DNA of 64,000 bases from Xestospongia bergquistia (Eukaryota; Porifera; Demospongiae; Haplosclerida; Petrosiidae): contig OZ014414.1 in the NCBI GenBank assembly GCA_963965975.1, positions 8,427,230-8,491,229 of the forward strand, read 5' to 3'. Positions 25,001 through 37,859 of this stretch are shown piece by piece. The number at the start of each line of letters is the position of its first letter. Within the stretch, counting starts at the first letter, position 1. The notes beneath the pieces were generated by a model. That model had not been told where the DNA came from. It did not search any database and saw nothing but the letters and a program-made list of their open reading frames with translations. Position numbers and translations under genes: made by a program.

Positions 25001-27270
25001 GTTACCTGTAGTTACATGTGTGGATTCTTCTTGGCTAGATTTTGTTTGTGTTTCCTCAAGTCCTTGATTAGTTACTGCCTTTGGTCTGAATGTTAGATCT
25101 AGTAACAATGTCATATAATGAGAAGTCACTAATACCAACTACCTTTTAAGCTCTGCCTTAATACCTCAAACTGTTTGTTTCTCTCTCTTAATCGTAACAT
25201 CAATGATGTTATCACTTCCTGTAGTGTCTCCAACTCTTTTTGTCTCTCTGCAGACACTGACAGTAACTCTTCCTTAATAACTAAATAATTATTAATTATA
25301 ATTATGTATTGATAAATCAGTAACACAGACTATGTTAGTGATAGCTATTGTATTAATAATACCTTCCTTCCATTTTAAAAGTGATGTCAAATCTTTGATT
25401 GTTTTTTCTTTCATTTCTTTTCTTTCTACATAAAAATATTGAATTTTAAATCAGATATATCATATTCATATAATAGACAGTTATTAAATAAACAGTGATT
25501 ATTGACATGGGCAAATACCTTCATTTTGTTGGACAACAGATGATATTTGTAAAGTCATCTTTTTACTGATGGTTTGTCGTAGTTCAAGTTGACTTCTCAA
25601 TTCCTTTGTATTCTCTTCTACAATAGGTCTAACCTCCTATATATCAATAAACAACACATGTAGTAACTGTTGTCTAATACTACTCATCTCTTACCTTGTC
25701 TCTTTGATGTTTATCATAAATGATGTCATAGCCTATTGTTAACTTGAGCAATCCCATCTCCTTCAATAAGTCAAGATTTTCATTTGCTGTCACTAATATA
25801 ATATCCATCATATGGTGTGGAGCATAGCAGGTAACAATGATAGAGTTGCCTTCATTAATAACTCTAACTTGAACAGACTCTGCCATATCTTCGAAAGCTT
25901 TTGACAGCAAATCTTTAATGTGTTTGAGAGTATATTTGTCTACCTCCCACTCCAATACAAACTCAATTGTCTCACAGATGAGATGATGAGAATGTGAAAC
26001 TAACTTGAAGTTCTGTTTAAGGCATATACTAACTTTGACAGTTTCACAAAAAGTGTTAACTGTCATCTTGAATTCTGTGATGTGTGATTTAGCCTCAGTG
26101 ATGTTGTAGTAATTAACAACGACCTCCAAATAGCAAATATTAATAATAGTACATTTATCTTGTACAAGATCCATGACATCATCAAATGATTCAGCTATAG
26201 ACAATTGAGCTCTTAGGTTTGGAAAACACCTCCGAAGATACATTTTGAGATCTTTCAGTGAAGGAATACCAGCTTCAATAAGAGGTGCAACAGTGTGAAT
26301 TAGGGTTCCAAAGGTTGCTGTCATTTGAACAAAATTGTATTGATATGTCCGATGAAGTTTGATTTTGGAAGGAAATGTTTGGTCTACAAAATATTAGTAG
26401 ATGAAAATAATATTTAAAAATTGCTTACCATACTCTTTGAGTATATCATTAGCAACAGGTACTGTTTGTTCAGATTTCAATAAGATGCTACTGAATACCT
26501 TTAACTTGTTGGGATCCTCATACACTGTAGTACATAGTGCTCTCAATGGACCATCTCCTAGTACACCTCCTAATCTATTGACTTCATCTAACGTCTCCTT
26601 AGATATTACTCTCTCTGTATATAACATCTGAACAATCTCCATAGGAAGTACAAGTGATGAGATCCTATCAGAGTGTTTCTGTAACATTTGACAAGCTGGA
26701 AAGAGTTTAAAATAAATAATAAATATTAATATTATATATGTACTACTAATGCTAATTTATACCTGTATCCAAATCAAGTTTTTCATGTTTTTGTTCTAAT
26801 TCCATTGTTTGAACATCTCGTTTTCTCTTTCTTAAACTCAATATATCAGTGTCATCTATTAATCATATGACATACTATAAAATAATAATATTTACTTACT
26901 AAAGTCCTTTATTTTTTCAGCTGTAAAAACTTGCCCAATCTTTTCAAGAGCACTAGCTAGTGAGTCCAATGTAGCACCTCCACTCTTAGTAACATTGTCA
27001 GCATTACTTAACCACAGATTTAAACTCTCTTGAAGACAGTTCTCTGGATCATCTCGGTACTTGGTTCTAATGCTTGACAGAGTAGGTTGTAGTAGACCCA
27101 GTTGTAGACCAAGAGGAGACCATCTATCATTTGGGAAGTAGCCTAGTTTCAAAGCGCCAATGATATCCTTTAAATCACTAACATCTAAAATAACAATGTA
27201 AGATATAGAGCAACTCGAAATCTTTTTCTGTTAATATAAACTCACTTAGTTCACGCTGACTTGCAGCCAT
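22034..27270 (-). CDS. G3: Death(A)-CARD-like-unknown domain-coiled coil-LRR receptor-like protein, 880 aa
   Basis: Eleven exons: 27246-27270, 26900-27184, 26763-26855, 26429-26695, 25695-26383, 25519-25636, 25363-25425, 25143-25280, 25006-25098, 24706-24780, 22034-22830. They total 2643 nt, an exact 881 codons with no internal stop. Residues: Death A about 9-103 (WSPLGLQLGL, ESLNLWLS); basic linker SLRKRKRD 104-134; CARD-like 135-223 (MLQKHSDRISSL, ILLKSEQT); unknown domain 224-453 with SIIVTCYAPHHMMDIIL and LTIGYDIIYDKHQRDK; coiled coil 454-559; acidic tail 591-615; LRRs 616-880 of RNI type with about seven strands. No signal peptide or membrane span, so presumably cytosolic. By analogy with NLRs the Death/CARD part signals and the LRRs bind, but there is no NACHT ATPase. 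Role is inferred. Confidence 0.85.
22953..22966 (-). promoter_or_regulatory. RFX X-box-like site upstream of G3 LRR exon
   Basis: GTTGCCATAGTAAC on the minus strand, with a GC box just upstream, as in G1. Confidence 0.4.
22967..24705. other. last intron of G3
   Basis: No exon supported. At about 22986 some 19 bp spanning the P-like target GTGGAAT are missing compared with G4. Second X-box-like site at 23842-23855. Confidence 0.5.
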
Positions 27271-28821
27271 AGCTGGGAGGTCACTAGTTTAACTAAGGTG
27301 TGGTTACATTCCAGCAATATGAATATTGTTCTGTGTATATGAATAATATCATTTTGATATTAACAAATTATATTTTTCTTATTTGAAGTAAGAAATATTT
27401 TATAGTAGACGATGTTCTACAAAGATGGTAAAATCTGTGTCATTATTCATCATTCATTTTTTTTTCACCACGCATTTTATTACTGGATCAATAAGTCAAT
27501 GATACAACTTGTATTATACAAGGATTAGTTAAGTCAAGACTATTGTCTTGGACTATATATGCACGTACAAACTTGTATGGCTTTTGATAACCATATTCTG
27601 AAGCAGATACAAACAAACTTTATAATGTGATAATGATGTACTGTGTAGTTTTAAGTACAATATATGACACAAAAATTCACATTAATTGATAGGCTATAAA
27701 CATTGTCATAAATACGTAATAACCACACTCATTAGGTCTGTACATTCACTTCATTGGACAACAGATGCTATTTGCATAACATGCATCTTTTTGCTCTTTT
27801 GGTCCTAAGATTGTTTTGGACTATATATACATTAACTGGATGTGTTTTCATGGTTTTTTAATGTATCTTTTGAAGTTGACAAATAGAATTAAGGATGAAA
27901 TAAGTTACACAAAGTAACTGCCAATGCACATAGCAACTATTGAATTTAATTACTGCTACAATGAGTGCTTTGAATTGATGAAGCTTATTTAAAGATAAAG
28001 TATATCATTAAACTATTATGACCATAATACAATACTAAATATCCTATTATATAAAACAGTGGTTATTTAAATTTCTAAATGTCATATACAATAGACTTCA
28101 TATATAAATGGGACTGGACAGTTATTTTTATAGTAGGTTCATATGAATTCTACAAATATTTACAATGTTAAAACCACACCCATATGATTTGTACCTTTAC
28201 TTTGCTCCACAATATGACAAAAAGTTTAATAATAGTAGCTTTACTTACTTTAACATGACGTTAAATAATACCTTTAATGATATGTACAAAATCACTAGGT
28301 ACTTCCCCTCTAACATTTCGTTGTCTTAGAGGTTATAGGTGACTAAATTTCTAATCTCCCCCTATAACAACAGCTTTACACATTTCCCTTAACACAGTGG
28401 TACTAAGGTCATGATCATAGTCTTGTAATTGAAGCGAGGCCATCCTTGCTAGTCTGGTCATTGGACTAACTTAAAAGTATACCACTAACATTATGTTATT
28501 GTAATGTTGTTATTTGTTTGACTAGTAGAATTACAGGTGTGTAAAACTTATTAATTGTTTCTACTTCTTAAGAATTTAAATATTTAGGACCATCATGCAA
28601 ATATGTTATCTGTGACTATTTGTATTATTGTCATTAATTTTATTAATGACAATATAAAATACCACAATACTACATAGGAATGTAATGTCTGCATAATTTT
28701 TCTTTCTCTCCTGGGTCCGGTGTTCTCAATTACATTATACATAATTATTTTGTAGGTAGCTATCAGTATGACTCAACAGACTATACTTTGAATATTTCCC
28801 TTTAGAGTACATTGGACAAGG
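27271..28821. other. intergenic spacer, copy of 18982-20532
   Basis: No intact gene. It carries the TEAD/RUNX-like site at 27298-27313. Confidence 0.4.
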
Positions 28822-29075
28822 GATGAGTATAACTATCTATTGTACCAGAGACCAGGCAGTGCTGTATTTAAAAAATAAAAATGTTGTGTTCATAAAATTG
28901 GGAAATTTGTCGTTGGTATCTCAAATCCTGATAACATTCCCAGAGAAGATCATAAAGTGTTTGTTATAATGGACTTTAGTGGTATATGTACAGAAATACA
29001 AATCAAAGCTATAGGTACTCAGTTACTGGAAAAGAAGTTGAAGTTGTACGTGATTTTTTGAGTTATTTACAATGA
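28822..29075 (+). pseudogene. HSPA12-like 3' fragment
   Basis: Copy of 20533-20786 within the recent duplication, with the same internal deletion. Confidence 0.7.
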
Positions 29076-29853
29076 TGTTTTATTAACCTTTGTGTGTTGT
29101 TAATTCATTATATTTCAATATTAATTTTATAGTTCTTCTCAACAATCAACATCCCTTGGAATTCCTCATACTATACTATATTTGATTATACTTTATAAGT
29201 GATGTAACAATTGACATTGGACTATTGACTATAGCTTTTATACTTTAGCTTACACCTAATCAAGTGAATAGGCTCAAACTAGATTGTGTCCATGAAGAAG
29301 TACATAACTCATGATAAAGAGAGTGCTAATTTTATAGTAGAGTTAACACAGAGCATGTGATCCCTGTACAGTGAGCAGAGGCCATGTCATCATGTTTTAA
29401 TAATTATGATAATAAACAGTCCACTTTTGTTGTTTATATGTCAGTATAGTCCTTTAAAAATAATGTCAATAATCTTTTTTCAATGAATTTTTGTTTATAG
29501 ATAAACTAATGTTATAACCACACCCACACAGTCTACACCTTGACTTTGTTGCACAATAGATGACATTTGCAAACCTTTGTACTTAGTCTAGCTAATAAGA
29601 GAGAGGAGACGTAATAATTAATGTCTTCAATTATTTCAACTTACATCACATAATATTTCACCTCCACATCCAGTGATCTCATGTCCATTATACTGTATTC
29701 AGTTTAGTTCCTCTCTTATTATCAATAAAGTATCCAATCCTTTCTATAGGGATAACTACATTATTAATATATCAATGTAGTGTATAGGACTAATAGAGTT
29801 GTCTATTAATATCATCTCACCATTTACTATGTGAGTGAGCAAACGTCTCTACT

Positions 29854-30036
29854 TCAGAAATATGTATTGTTGGACTTGAACAGTTGACAATTTTCATTAT
29901 TCAACTGAACTGATCTTATTATTATAGTTAAATTGTAGTCTTCAATCTCTTTTGAATATAAGATAGACCATGATGACTTCTTTAGTTTGTTAGAAAATAG
30001 GATACAAGTACGTTCCTTACTGCATGACGTCTTCAT
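29854..30036 (-). other. short ORF downstream of G4 LRR exon
   Basis: Copy of the 60-codon ORF at 2058-2240; possible 3' UTR exon. Confidence 0.3.
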
Positions 30037-30317
30037 ATACTCTACTAGAACTGCATATATACAAGTACAAAGGAGTTAAAAATAGTGCTCCGCCCACAAA
30101 TAATAATTACAGGTGCCAAGTGACCAGCTGTAGAGAGACAAAAAAGTGCGACGTTAGAGAAGTAAGTGTCAAGCAAAACTGCTCTATTTTTATTGTCTAC
30201 TAGTTTTGTTAGAGAAATAAATTGTTAATAAAAGAAGATAAAAAAAGTGAAGAGTAATTTAAAGAGAAAATAAAAGTGAACGAGAAGACAAATTAAGAAT
30301 AAACAACAAACTACTTA

Positions 30318-33300
30318 CTAATACACGAACAAAAGTCTGTCTTCAATAACTTGATAACTATCTAACTTCATACAATACTCTTCATGTTGTCTTGATAAGT
30401 ATAGTTTCCTTATTGTAGTATTTTTATTAAGTGATGTACATATTGTCTTGATATCATCATTGTTTAGTGAAGTATTGTAGAGATCTAGTCTTGTCAATGA
30501 TGTAGTTGTTTGTATTAGATCTGCTATTGTACTGGTACTAACTGAAGTGATCTGATGATTACCTCCGATGTTCAACTCAGTCAATGTTTGGTTTTTAGTA
30601 AGTCCTTCACAGATATATTGGACTCCTTTATCAGTGATGTTACAGTTGTAGAGATATAGTTCTTTTAAAGTTGTATTACTTGATAACATAGTAGATAAGT
30701 GAGTCATATCTTCATCTGTGATATCAGTAACATTAGACAACAATAACTCTCTAAGTGTTTTATTATTATAGAGACTATCACTGACTTGTTTGATACCACC
30801 AGTAAGTGAAGAGGAGTCCAGCCATAGTATCTTTGTTGTTTTATTGGTTTTTAGTATCTCTGATAATATCGATACACACTTACTGTCCAATGAAGTGTCC
30901 AATATATAAAGTCTCCACACTGTACACTTATTAAGATTGTTTATAATAACTGCAGTACTTTCAGGAGATGATGAGATGAGAGTAATACTCCATTCTTTTC
31001 CTGTTTGTTGTTCTTTTATTAATTTACTTATAACATCTTCACTTTGTAATACACTTGGACTAGTGAGACTAACTCTATTGATAACATCATACCACTGAAC
31101 ACTTCCAGTGTCTCCTGTTATAAAACAGAGTTAGTATATAATATAGTACACACATAGTAATATATACTATAACACACTACAATACACAAACAACAAACTG
31201 AAGAAGAAAGGAAGCCATTATTGTTTACTGAATATAGTTACTATGGCAACGAGCTAATAGGAGGCGGGGCTTATTATCTTGTCAGTGGAATTTACTGAGA
31301 TACTTCTTAAATTACTACCTTTACTCTTAGTTGGTTTTAAGGTCTAGCTACAGTAAGTCATGTTGTCTAACACACATGTACTTTTCTTGCTAATAGTAAG
31401 TGAAATGTGTGAAGTTCATTTGATAATAGTTGTCAATAGGTAAAAAATAGAGACTGAAATGAACAGTCTGAGTTGTCTTGTCTTGTGTGGTCCAATGTTA
31501 CTGTAATATCAGGTGACACAAGACTACAATGTCTTTATAGTATGTATTGTAAACATTATTACATTCTATTTCATTGAGTTCAGAATTGAGTTGATATGTT
31601 TTGTTACATGAGGAAATTATGTATCTCTCTACCTACTAATGTTGTACATAGGAATGCTCTCTTGTCACAAAAATGTTTGGTGGGTGTGGTTAAGTACATT
31701 AACTATATTGAACAGTACATGTTAATAGATATAAACAAAAGTAGAAGGAATTACAAATAAAATGAGTTATCAATTGATTTGACTCTTTCCTTGATATATT
31801 AAATTATTTTAATTTGTGAATTTATTGCAGTTATAGTAACAGATAGTCTGGTAAGGCCTGCCCCTTTGCTTAGAGAGGAAGGGTTTGGTAGTCCATACTA
31901 ATAGTATAGTTGTTTCTTTCACTAGTCTATTGAGCTGACAAACCACATTGTTTTTATAGTGGGCGTGGCTGAAAACTGCTTTGATCTAAAAAAGTGCAGG
32001 ATCTACAAACAAGCATCATTAGATGTTTCATTCTGAAATATTGACTTCTTTGTCCTTTCTTGTTTTATTGTGTTACAATAATCCTTCATTTAGTCATGTT
32101 GAACTAAACAAGTCTACATTTTGTTAAACTAGCTGTCATACTTTCACCATGTCTAAATTATGTTGCTATGGTAACTATTTATACTGGACACCTTAGTCTC
32201 ATCCCCAGACTACCAAGTAAAAAGGTAGTCTGTTACATTTGCTTCAAATTCTTGTTCCTAGTGTCATTAGTGTGACATGTTAACTCCATCCAATCATATA
32301 TTAATGGTCACATGACAAGTAGCTGATGGTCACATTACACATGGAGTTTGTGAGAAAGAAGTCAGTAGATATCTTTAAGAAATACACAAACAGTTTGTTA
32401 TATTAGTCATTCTTGAGAGACATCATATTAAAGTAATGATGTGTTTTTCTACATGATCATATGATCACTGATGTCACACTGATGATATGAGGACCTAGAA
32501 TTTGAATCAGATGCACCATGTACTATCTATTTATAATCCTCAAAATCAAAGTATTCAAAAATGTTTAGATCTATTATATTCAAAACTATTGTAGTTATCT
32601 GAAAGGACAATGTGTTTGAGGATCTGAGAAGGAACTATACCATATATAACCAATATGAATAAAACTTGACAAACAGTTTCAGATTTTGTTAAAATTTTTT
32701 ATCATCAAAATAGTCTCAATGTAAATATTGAAACAGTCACCACAATGTATCATTAAGGAAGGCTACATCTCTCTTATACACATACAATGTGGTTCTAGCA
32801 TAACAAGAATAGTTATAATGACATCATTATTACTTATGTCAACTACAGGTGGAGTCAACTAAGACACAGTCAAGTGTATTAATATTTGTCAGTAACAATA
32901 TATGTAGTAGTTAGTCCATTTAGTTGCTATTCATGTCAATAAAGTTACAATATAAATAACAATACTTGTAGTGTATGTGTATTTTTATTATATTATAATT
33001 TTAATAAACTAATATAACATTCTCTGAGTCTTACCTTCTTCGTCTGACTCTTCATCCTTTGTCTCTTTATTATCATCATAGTCCTTTAATATATCATGTA
33101 ATACTGGAGACTCTATATAAGATACTTATATTAAACATGTACATGTATATAGTGTAATATGATAACACTTAATATAAACATTTTATACATCTTATCATAA
33201 TCATAACTCTATCATATTATACTGACACTAAGGGAGTGTATAGTAAATATACTAATTTATTTTTATATATTATTAATTAATTATTGTGGTTTGAGAATTA

Positions 33301-35577
33301 TGAATATAATTTACACTATAATAATTTGTGGTTACCTGTAGTTACATGTGTGGACTCTTCTTGGCTAGATTTTGTTTGTGTTTCCTCAAGTCCTTGATTA
33401 GTTACTGCCTTTGGTCTGAATGTTAGATCTAGTAACAATGTCATATAATGAGAAGTCACTATAATATCAGTTACCTTTTAAGCTCTGCCTTAATGTCTCA
33501 AACTGTTTGTTTCTCTCTCTTAATCGTAACATCAATGATGCTGTCACTTCCTGTAGTGTCTCCAACTCTTTTTGTCTCTCTGCAGACACCGACAGTAACT
33601 CTTCCTTAATAACTAAATAATTATTAATTATAATTATGTATTGATAAATCAGTAACACAGACTATGTTAGTGATAGCTATTGTATTAATAATACCTTCCT
33701 TCCATTTCAAATGTGATGTCAAATCTTTGATTGTTTTTTCTTTCATTTGTTTTCTTTCTACATAGAAACATTGAATTTTAAATCAGATATATCATATAAT
33801 AGACAGCTATTAAATAAACTGATTATTGACTACATGGACAAATACCTTCACTTTGTTGGACAACAGATGATATTTGTAAAGTCATCTTTTTACTGATGGT
33901 TTGTCGTAGTTCAAGTTGACTTCTTAACTCCTTTGTATTCTCTTCTACAGTAGGTCTAACCTCCTATATATCAATAAACAACACATGTAGTAACTGTTGT
34001 CTAATAGTACTCATCTCCTACCTTGTCTCTTTGATGTTTATCATAAATGATGTCATAGCCTATTGTTAACTTGAGCAATCTCATCTCCTTCAATAAGTCA
34101 AGATTTTCATTTGCTGTCACTAATAGAATATCCATCATATGGTGTGGAGCATAGCAGGTAACAATGATAGAGTTGCCTTCATTAATAGCTTGAACTTGGA
34201 CGTTACTCACTAAATCTTCAAAAGCTTTTGATAGCAAGTCTCTAATATCATTAAGAGTGTGCTCATCTGTCTTCCACTCCAAAACAAACTCAATAGTCTC
34301 ACAGGTAAGTTGATGAGATGACGAGATTCTCTTGAAGCTTTCTTTACAACATACACTAAGTTTAACTTTTTGGCAAAATGTATCAACTGTTGTCTTGAAC
34401 TCTGTGATGTGTGATTTAGCATCTGTGATGTTATATTGCTCTACAATAGCTTCTAAGCAACAGATATTAATAATTGAACACTTGTCTTCAATAAGCTCCA
34501 TTACATCATCAAATGATTCAGCTATAGCTAATTGAGGTTTTAGCTCTCGGAAACATCTCCCAAGATACTTCTTTAGTTTTTCAAGTGAAGGAATACCTTT
34601 AGCAATGAGAGGTGCAACAGTTTCAATAAGATTACCAAATGTCACTTTCATTTGATCAAAATCATATTGATATGTGCGTTGAAGAGTGATTTTGTGAGGA
34701 AAAGTTTGATCTACAGATATAAAAAGTAATATGAATAATTATTGTTAAATTTATCAACAACACTTACGATATTCTTTGAGTATATCATTAGCAACAGGTA
34801 CTGTTTGTTCAGATTTCAATAAGATGCTAGTAAGTACCCTTAGTTTGCTCGGTTCCTCAGACACTGTAGCATGTATTGCTTTCAATGGACCATCTCCTAG
34901 TACATTTCCCAATCTATTCACTTCATCTAATGTCTCCTTAGAGATCACTCTCTCTGTATATAACATCTGAACAATCTCCATAGGAAGTAAGTGTTTCTGT
35001 AACATTTGACAAGCTAGAATAGATAAAAGTTTAAAATAAATAATAAATATTAATATTATATATCTACTATTAACGCTAATTTATACCTATATCCAGATCA
35101 ATTTTTTCATGTTTTTGTTCTAATTCCATTGTTTGAACATCTTGTTTTCTCTTTCTTGAACTTGGTATATCAGTGTCATCTAGTAATTATATTTGCATTT
35201 TATTAGATCTAATGAACACAATGTTCTAATTACCTCTAGTTAAGTACTCCTGTATTTCAGTAGCTTTCTTGATATTATTAACAATAGGACTCTTAATAGC
35301 ATCAATCACTGTTTCCCAGGTAACAAGATCTGGTTTGGTAGTAGTTAACCAGCTCTCAATGACTTGATCAAGATTGTAAGTATTTCTTACAGGACTACTT
35401 GTTAGACCATTCAAAACATTCTGAGAAACCTTTAATGATACACCAATCTCATACCACTTGTCATTAATATCAGCTAATAGATTGAGTAGTTTATATTTAG
35501 TAGGAGAAATACCTGAAAATAGATGAAAACATGACAAACAATTCTGTCAAGTCTTCTATCTCACTTTGTTGTGCCAT
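30318..35577 (-). CDS. G4: Death(B)-CARD-like-unknown domain-coiled coil-LRR receptor-like protein, 868 aa
   Basis: Exons 35565-35577 (MAQQ), 35234-35512, 35087-35179, 34768-35013, 34022-34710, 33846-33963, 33695-33757, 33475-33612, 33336-33428, 33035-33112 and 30318-31114. They total 2607 nt, 869 codons with no internal stop. The first domain is a different Death-fold type (B), with ISPTKYKLLNLLADINDKWY and ESWLTTT, at residues 5-97. The CARD-like domain lacks seven residues near its start (QKHLLPMEIV instead of QKHSDRISSLALP), which would shorten its first helix. The unknown domain carries the SVCCKESFKR variant shared with G6. The acidic exon is present with one extra codon. Start chosen because the 13-nt exon fits phase 1 and matches the other type-B genes. 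Role inferred as for G3. Confidence 0.85.
31237..31250 (-). promoter_or_regulatory. RFX X-box-like site upstream of G4 LRR exon
   Basis: Same X-box and GC-box pair as in G1. Just beyond it, at about 31283, lies the intact single GTGGAAT: the empty site of the P-like insertions. Confidence 0.4.
31290..33034. other. last intron of G4
   Basis: No exon supported. X-box-like GTTGCTATGGTAAC at 32162-32175. Confidence 0.5.
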
Positions 35578-35610
35578 AGCGAGTTAGAGGTCACTGTATA
35601 GTCTAGATAG

Positions 35611-35626
35611 GGTGTGGTTGCATTCC
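35611..35626 (-). promoter_or_regulatory. TEAD-like plus RUNX-like site upstream of G4
   Basis: The minus strand reads GGAATGCAACCACACC about 35 bases before the start codon. Confidence 0.4.
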
Positions 35627-35787
35627 ATCAAAATATGAATATTATATAGTGTGTCTATAAATATATTATTCCATAACATTCCATAACTAGCTCTTAGCCT
35701 GTCTTCCCAGTTACAATACATCTATTGGTAAAAGCTATGATACTCACATTCTTGATAGAGTTATTTCAGTCAACACCTAATATCAAT

Positions 35788-35884
35788 GTGCTATATATAG
35801 AATATAAATTATGTGCTATATATAGAATATAAATCATGTGCTATATATAAAATATAAATTATGTGCTATATATAGAATACAAAT
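35788..35884. repeat. minisatellite, four units of about 25 bp
   Basis: Four head-to-tail units containing gtgctatatatagaatataa with few changes. A single unit remains near 54322 in the paralogous flank. There are no spacers, so it is not a CRISPR array. Confidence 0.85.
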
Positions 35885-36150
35885 AACTCAATAAATTATG
35901 ATGTAATGTTTAATTCATCAAAACATACTATATTAAAATATAATACTATTATTGCACTCAAAGACACTTTGATTTATATCCAAACAGTTAGTAAAAATAG
36001 TCATTAATAATTAAACCTATTATCACTGGATTATCCTCTTATCTGATCTTAGCACCTGTTAGACTGGATACATGAACTTCTCCTTGAGCAGTTTGTAATG
36101 GAATATCTTTATAAGTAACTATACAGTTAGGAGATGTAGAGAGGTCAGGC

Positions 36151-36151
<1 letters not shown>

Positions 36152-36185
<34 letters not shown>
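36152..36185. repeat. (GA)n microsatellite
   Basis: Simple GA run next to the acceptor of the last TyrRS-like exon. Confidence 0.9.
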
Positions 36186-36189
<4 letters not shown>

Positions 36190-36627
36190 TGAGAATCATC
36201 CTTCATCTGTCCTAATATAGTCACACTCTATTATAATACCTGTATAGTTTTAAATATCTTTTTCTTTGTGTTCAGTTGTTCATCAGGTTCTAGTTACAAG
36301 GAGAGGACAGAGACAATATCTCCACCAACTCACTTAATACAAAAATCTCATACCTTCTTGGTCATATCCTTCAACAAACACACGTTCTCCAGGTTCAGAT
36401 TCTAGAGGAGGTTCCAATGTCTCTACCTTGTCATTGCTATAGAGGAAATCACATTATAACATCATAGTTAAGTGAAGTTTGAATAATACATTACCAAGGG
36501 GTTCCAACAGGTTATGAAGGGTTAAAAAATGTTATTGAAGTATGCTTAACAATATCATCATTACAACACAAAGTGACATTTTAACTAACCTATCAGCAGC
36601 TAAGAGCATTGCCTGTGACTCAATACC

Positions 36628-36628
<1 letters not shown>

Positions 36629-36671
<43 letters not shown>
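36629..36671. repeat. (ATA)n microsatellite
   Basis: About 14 trinucleotides within a TyrRS-fragment intron. A shorter run lies at about 55060-55095 in the second copy. Confidence 0.9.
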
Positions 36672-36672
<1 letters not shown>

Positions 36673-37859
36673 GACTCATTTTTATCATGATCATAATTTA
36701 TAAATAAATACATTGACTGTTATTTTGTCATTTTGCACAGGATGAACTTGGTAACCATGGAAACCGATAATCACTGTATATCTCTTAACTTTATAATTTT
36801 AGACAATCATAACAGACAATAGTAATTTTGTATTTTAACTTGTAGCAATAACAACTTTCACTTTCATTATAATAGACATAGACTATGTTATATCTACAAG
36901 TACATGTACATGTGTCATAAACCACACCTCTCATCTTGACTGGCTTCAGATTACAAAGTACTACAACTTTTCTTTCTTTTAGCTCATCCATTTTAAAATA
37001 TTTTACTAAACCACTAACTACAGTACGTGACTCTATAGAAAGGAAATGGTCAGATGACTAAGATATGGACAGATGGATGGACAAATATATCAATCAAATG
37101 AATGGATCAATGGTATAAAACAAATGGACAGATTGTTACTAATGAATACTAACTTTTCTCTCCCACGTCAATCTTCTCAACATACAGACTATCAGCATCT
37201 GGATGCTAAATGGGCAGACAAGTACATAAAATGGACACATAAACGTATAAAAACGGACAGATAGGAACTAACAGGTAATACCTTTTCAACAGACACAAGA
37301 TGACCCACTCGGAGATCAAGACGAGATATATCAATTGAACGAGTACCTACTGCAGCCTCACCCCCTTTCTTTGCAGATTCAGACTCTAAAGGAATCATAT
37401 GATCATCATATACAAGTCATGTGACATACTTTCACCATCAGGATAGGCTAAATCTCTTAGTTTTTGAAGTTTAGGAGATGAATTAAATTTAACCCTTATA
37501 GGTTCTAAAAGCTAAACAAAATACATTATGTATATGACATTATACAATATATAAAGATTACTTTATATATTTGCTCTAGCTACAGCATTTTTCAGATCAA
37601 GTGGATAGAGTTCTTGTTTAGCATAATCATCTTCAAGATCTTGATAAACAGTGTATTTAATAATCCCTCCATGTTTCTCTTCATGTTCAATGATAAATTC
37701 TAACGGATGACCAGATTAATACGGAAGATAATATATAGATATCAAAGAATGGACTACCTCTTCCAGAAAGTATAGGAAATATAACATGTTTGATAAATGC
37801 CAGTACTCCATTCTCTGTGATATTACCTGGTTCACAGAATACCTGAGAGAGAGGGAGAG

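Larger units (their letters stand above)
23514..29939. repeat. recent tandem duplication, right copy
   Basis: Partner of 15225-21650 with an 8289-bp shift. It contains the non-LRR exons of G3 and the spacer after them. Confidence 0.85.
36039..37842 (-). pseudogene. YARS1-like: tyrosyl-tRNA synthetase C-terminal half (EMAPII-like), copy 1
   Basis: Exons encode [18 protein letters not shown] (37758-37842), then [116 protein letters not shown] and the terminal PDLSTSPNCIVTYKD to GAKIR. These follow the order of animal cytosolic TyrRS: end of the anticodon-binding region, then the EMAPII/tRNA-binding tail. No Rossmann catalytic core or KMSKS exon was found upstream. One exon ends with an in-frame stop (AVARANI then TAA) where copy 2 reads AVSRELNK. 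So it is a 3' fragment, probably not functional alone. Confidence 0.8.

Noticed and set aside
35788-35884. Regularly repeated short units resembling a CRISPR array
   Set aside because: Units are directly adjacent without unique spacers and the context is animal; it is a minisatellite.
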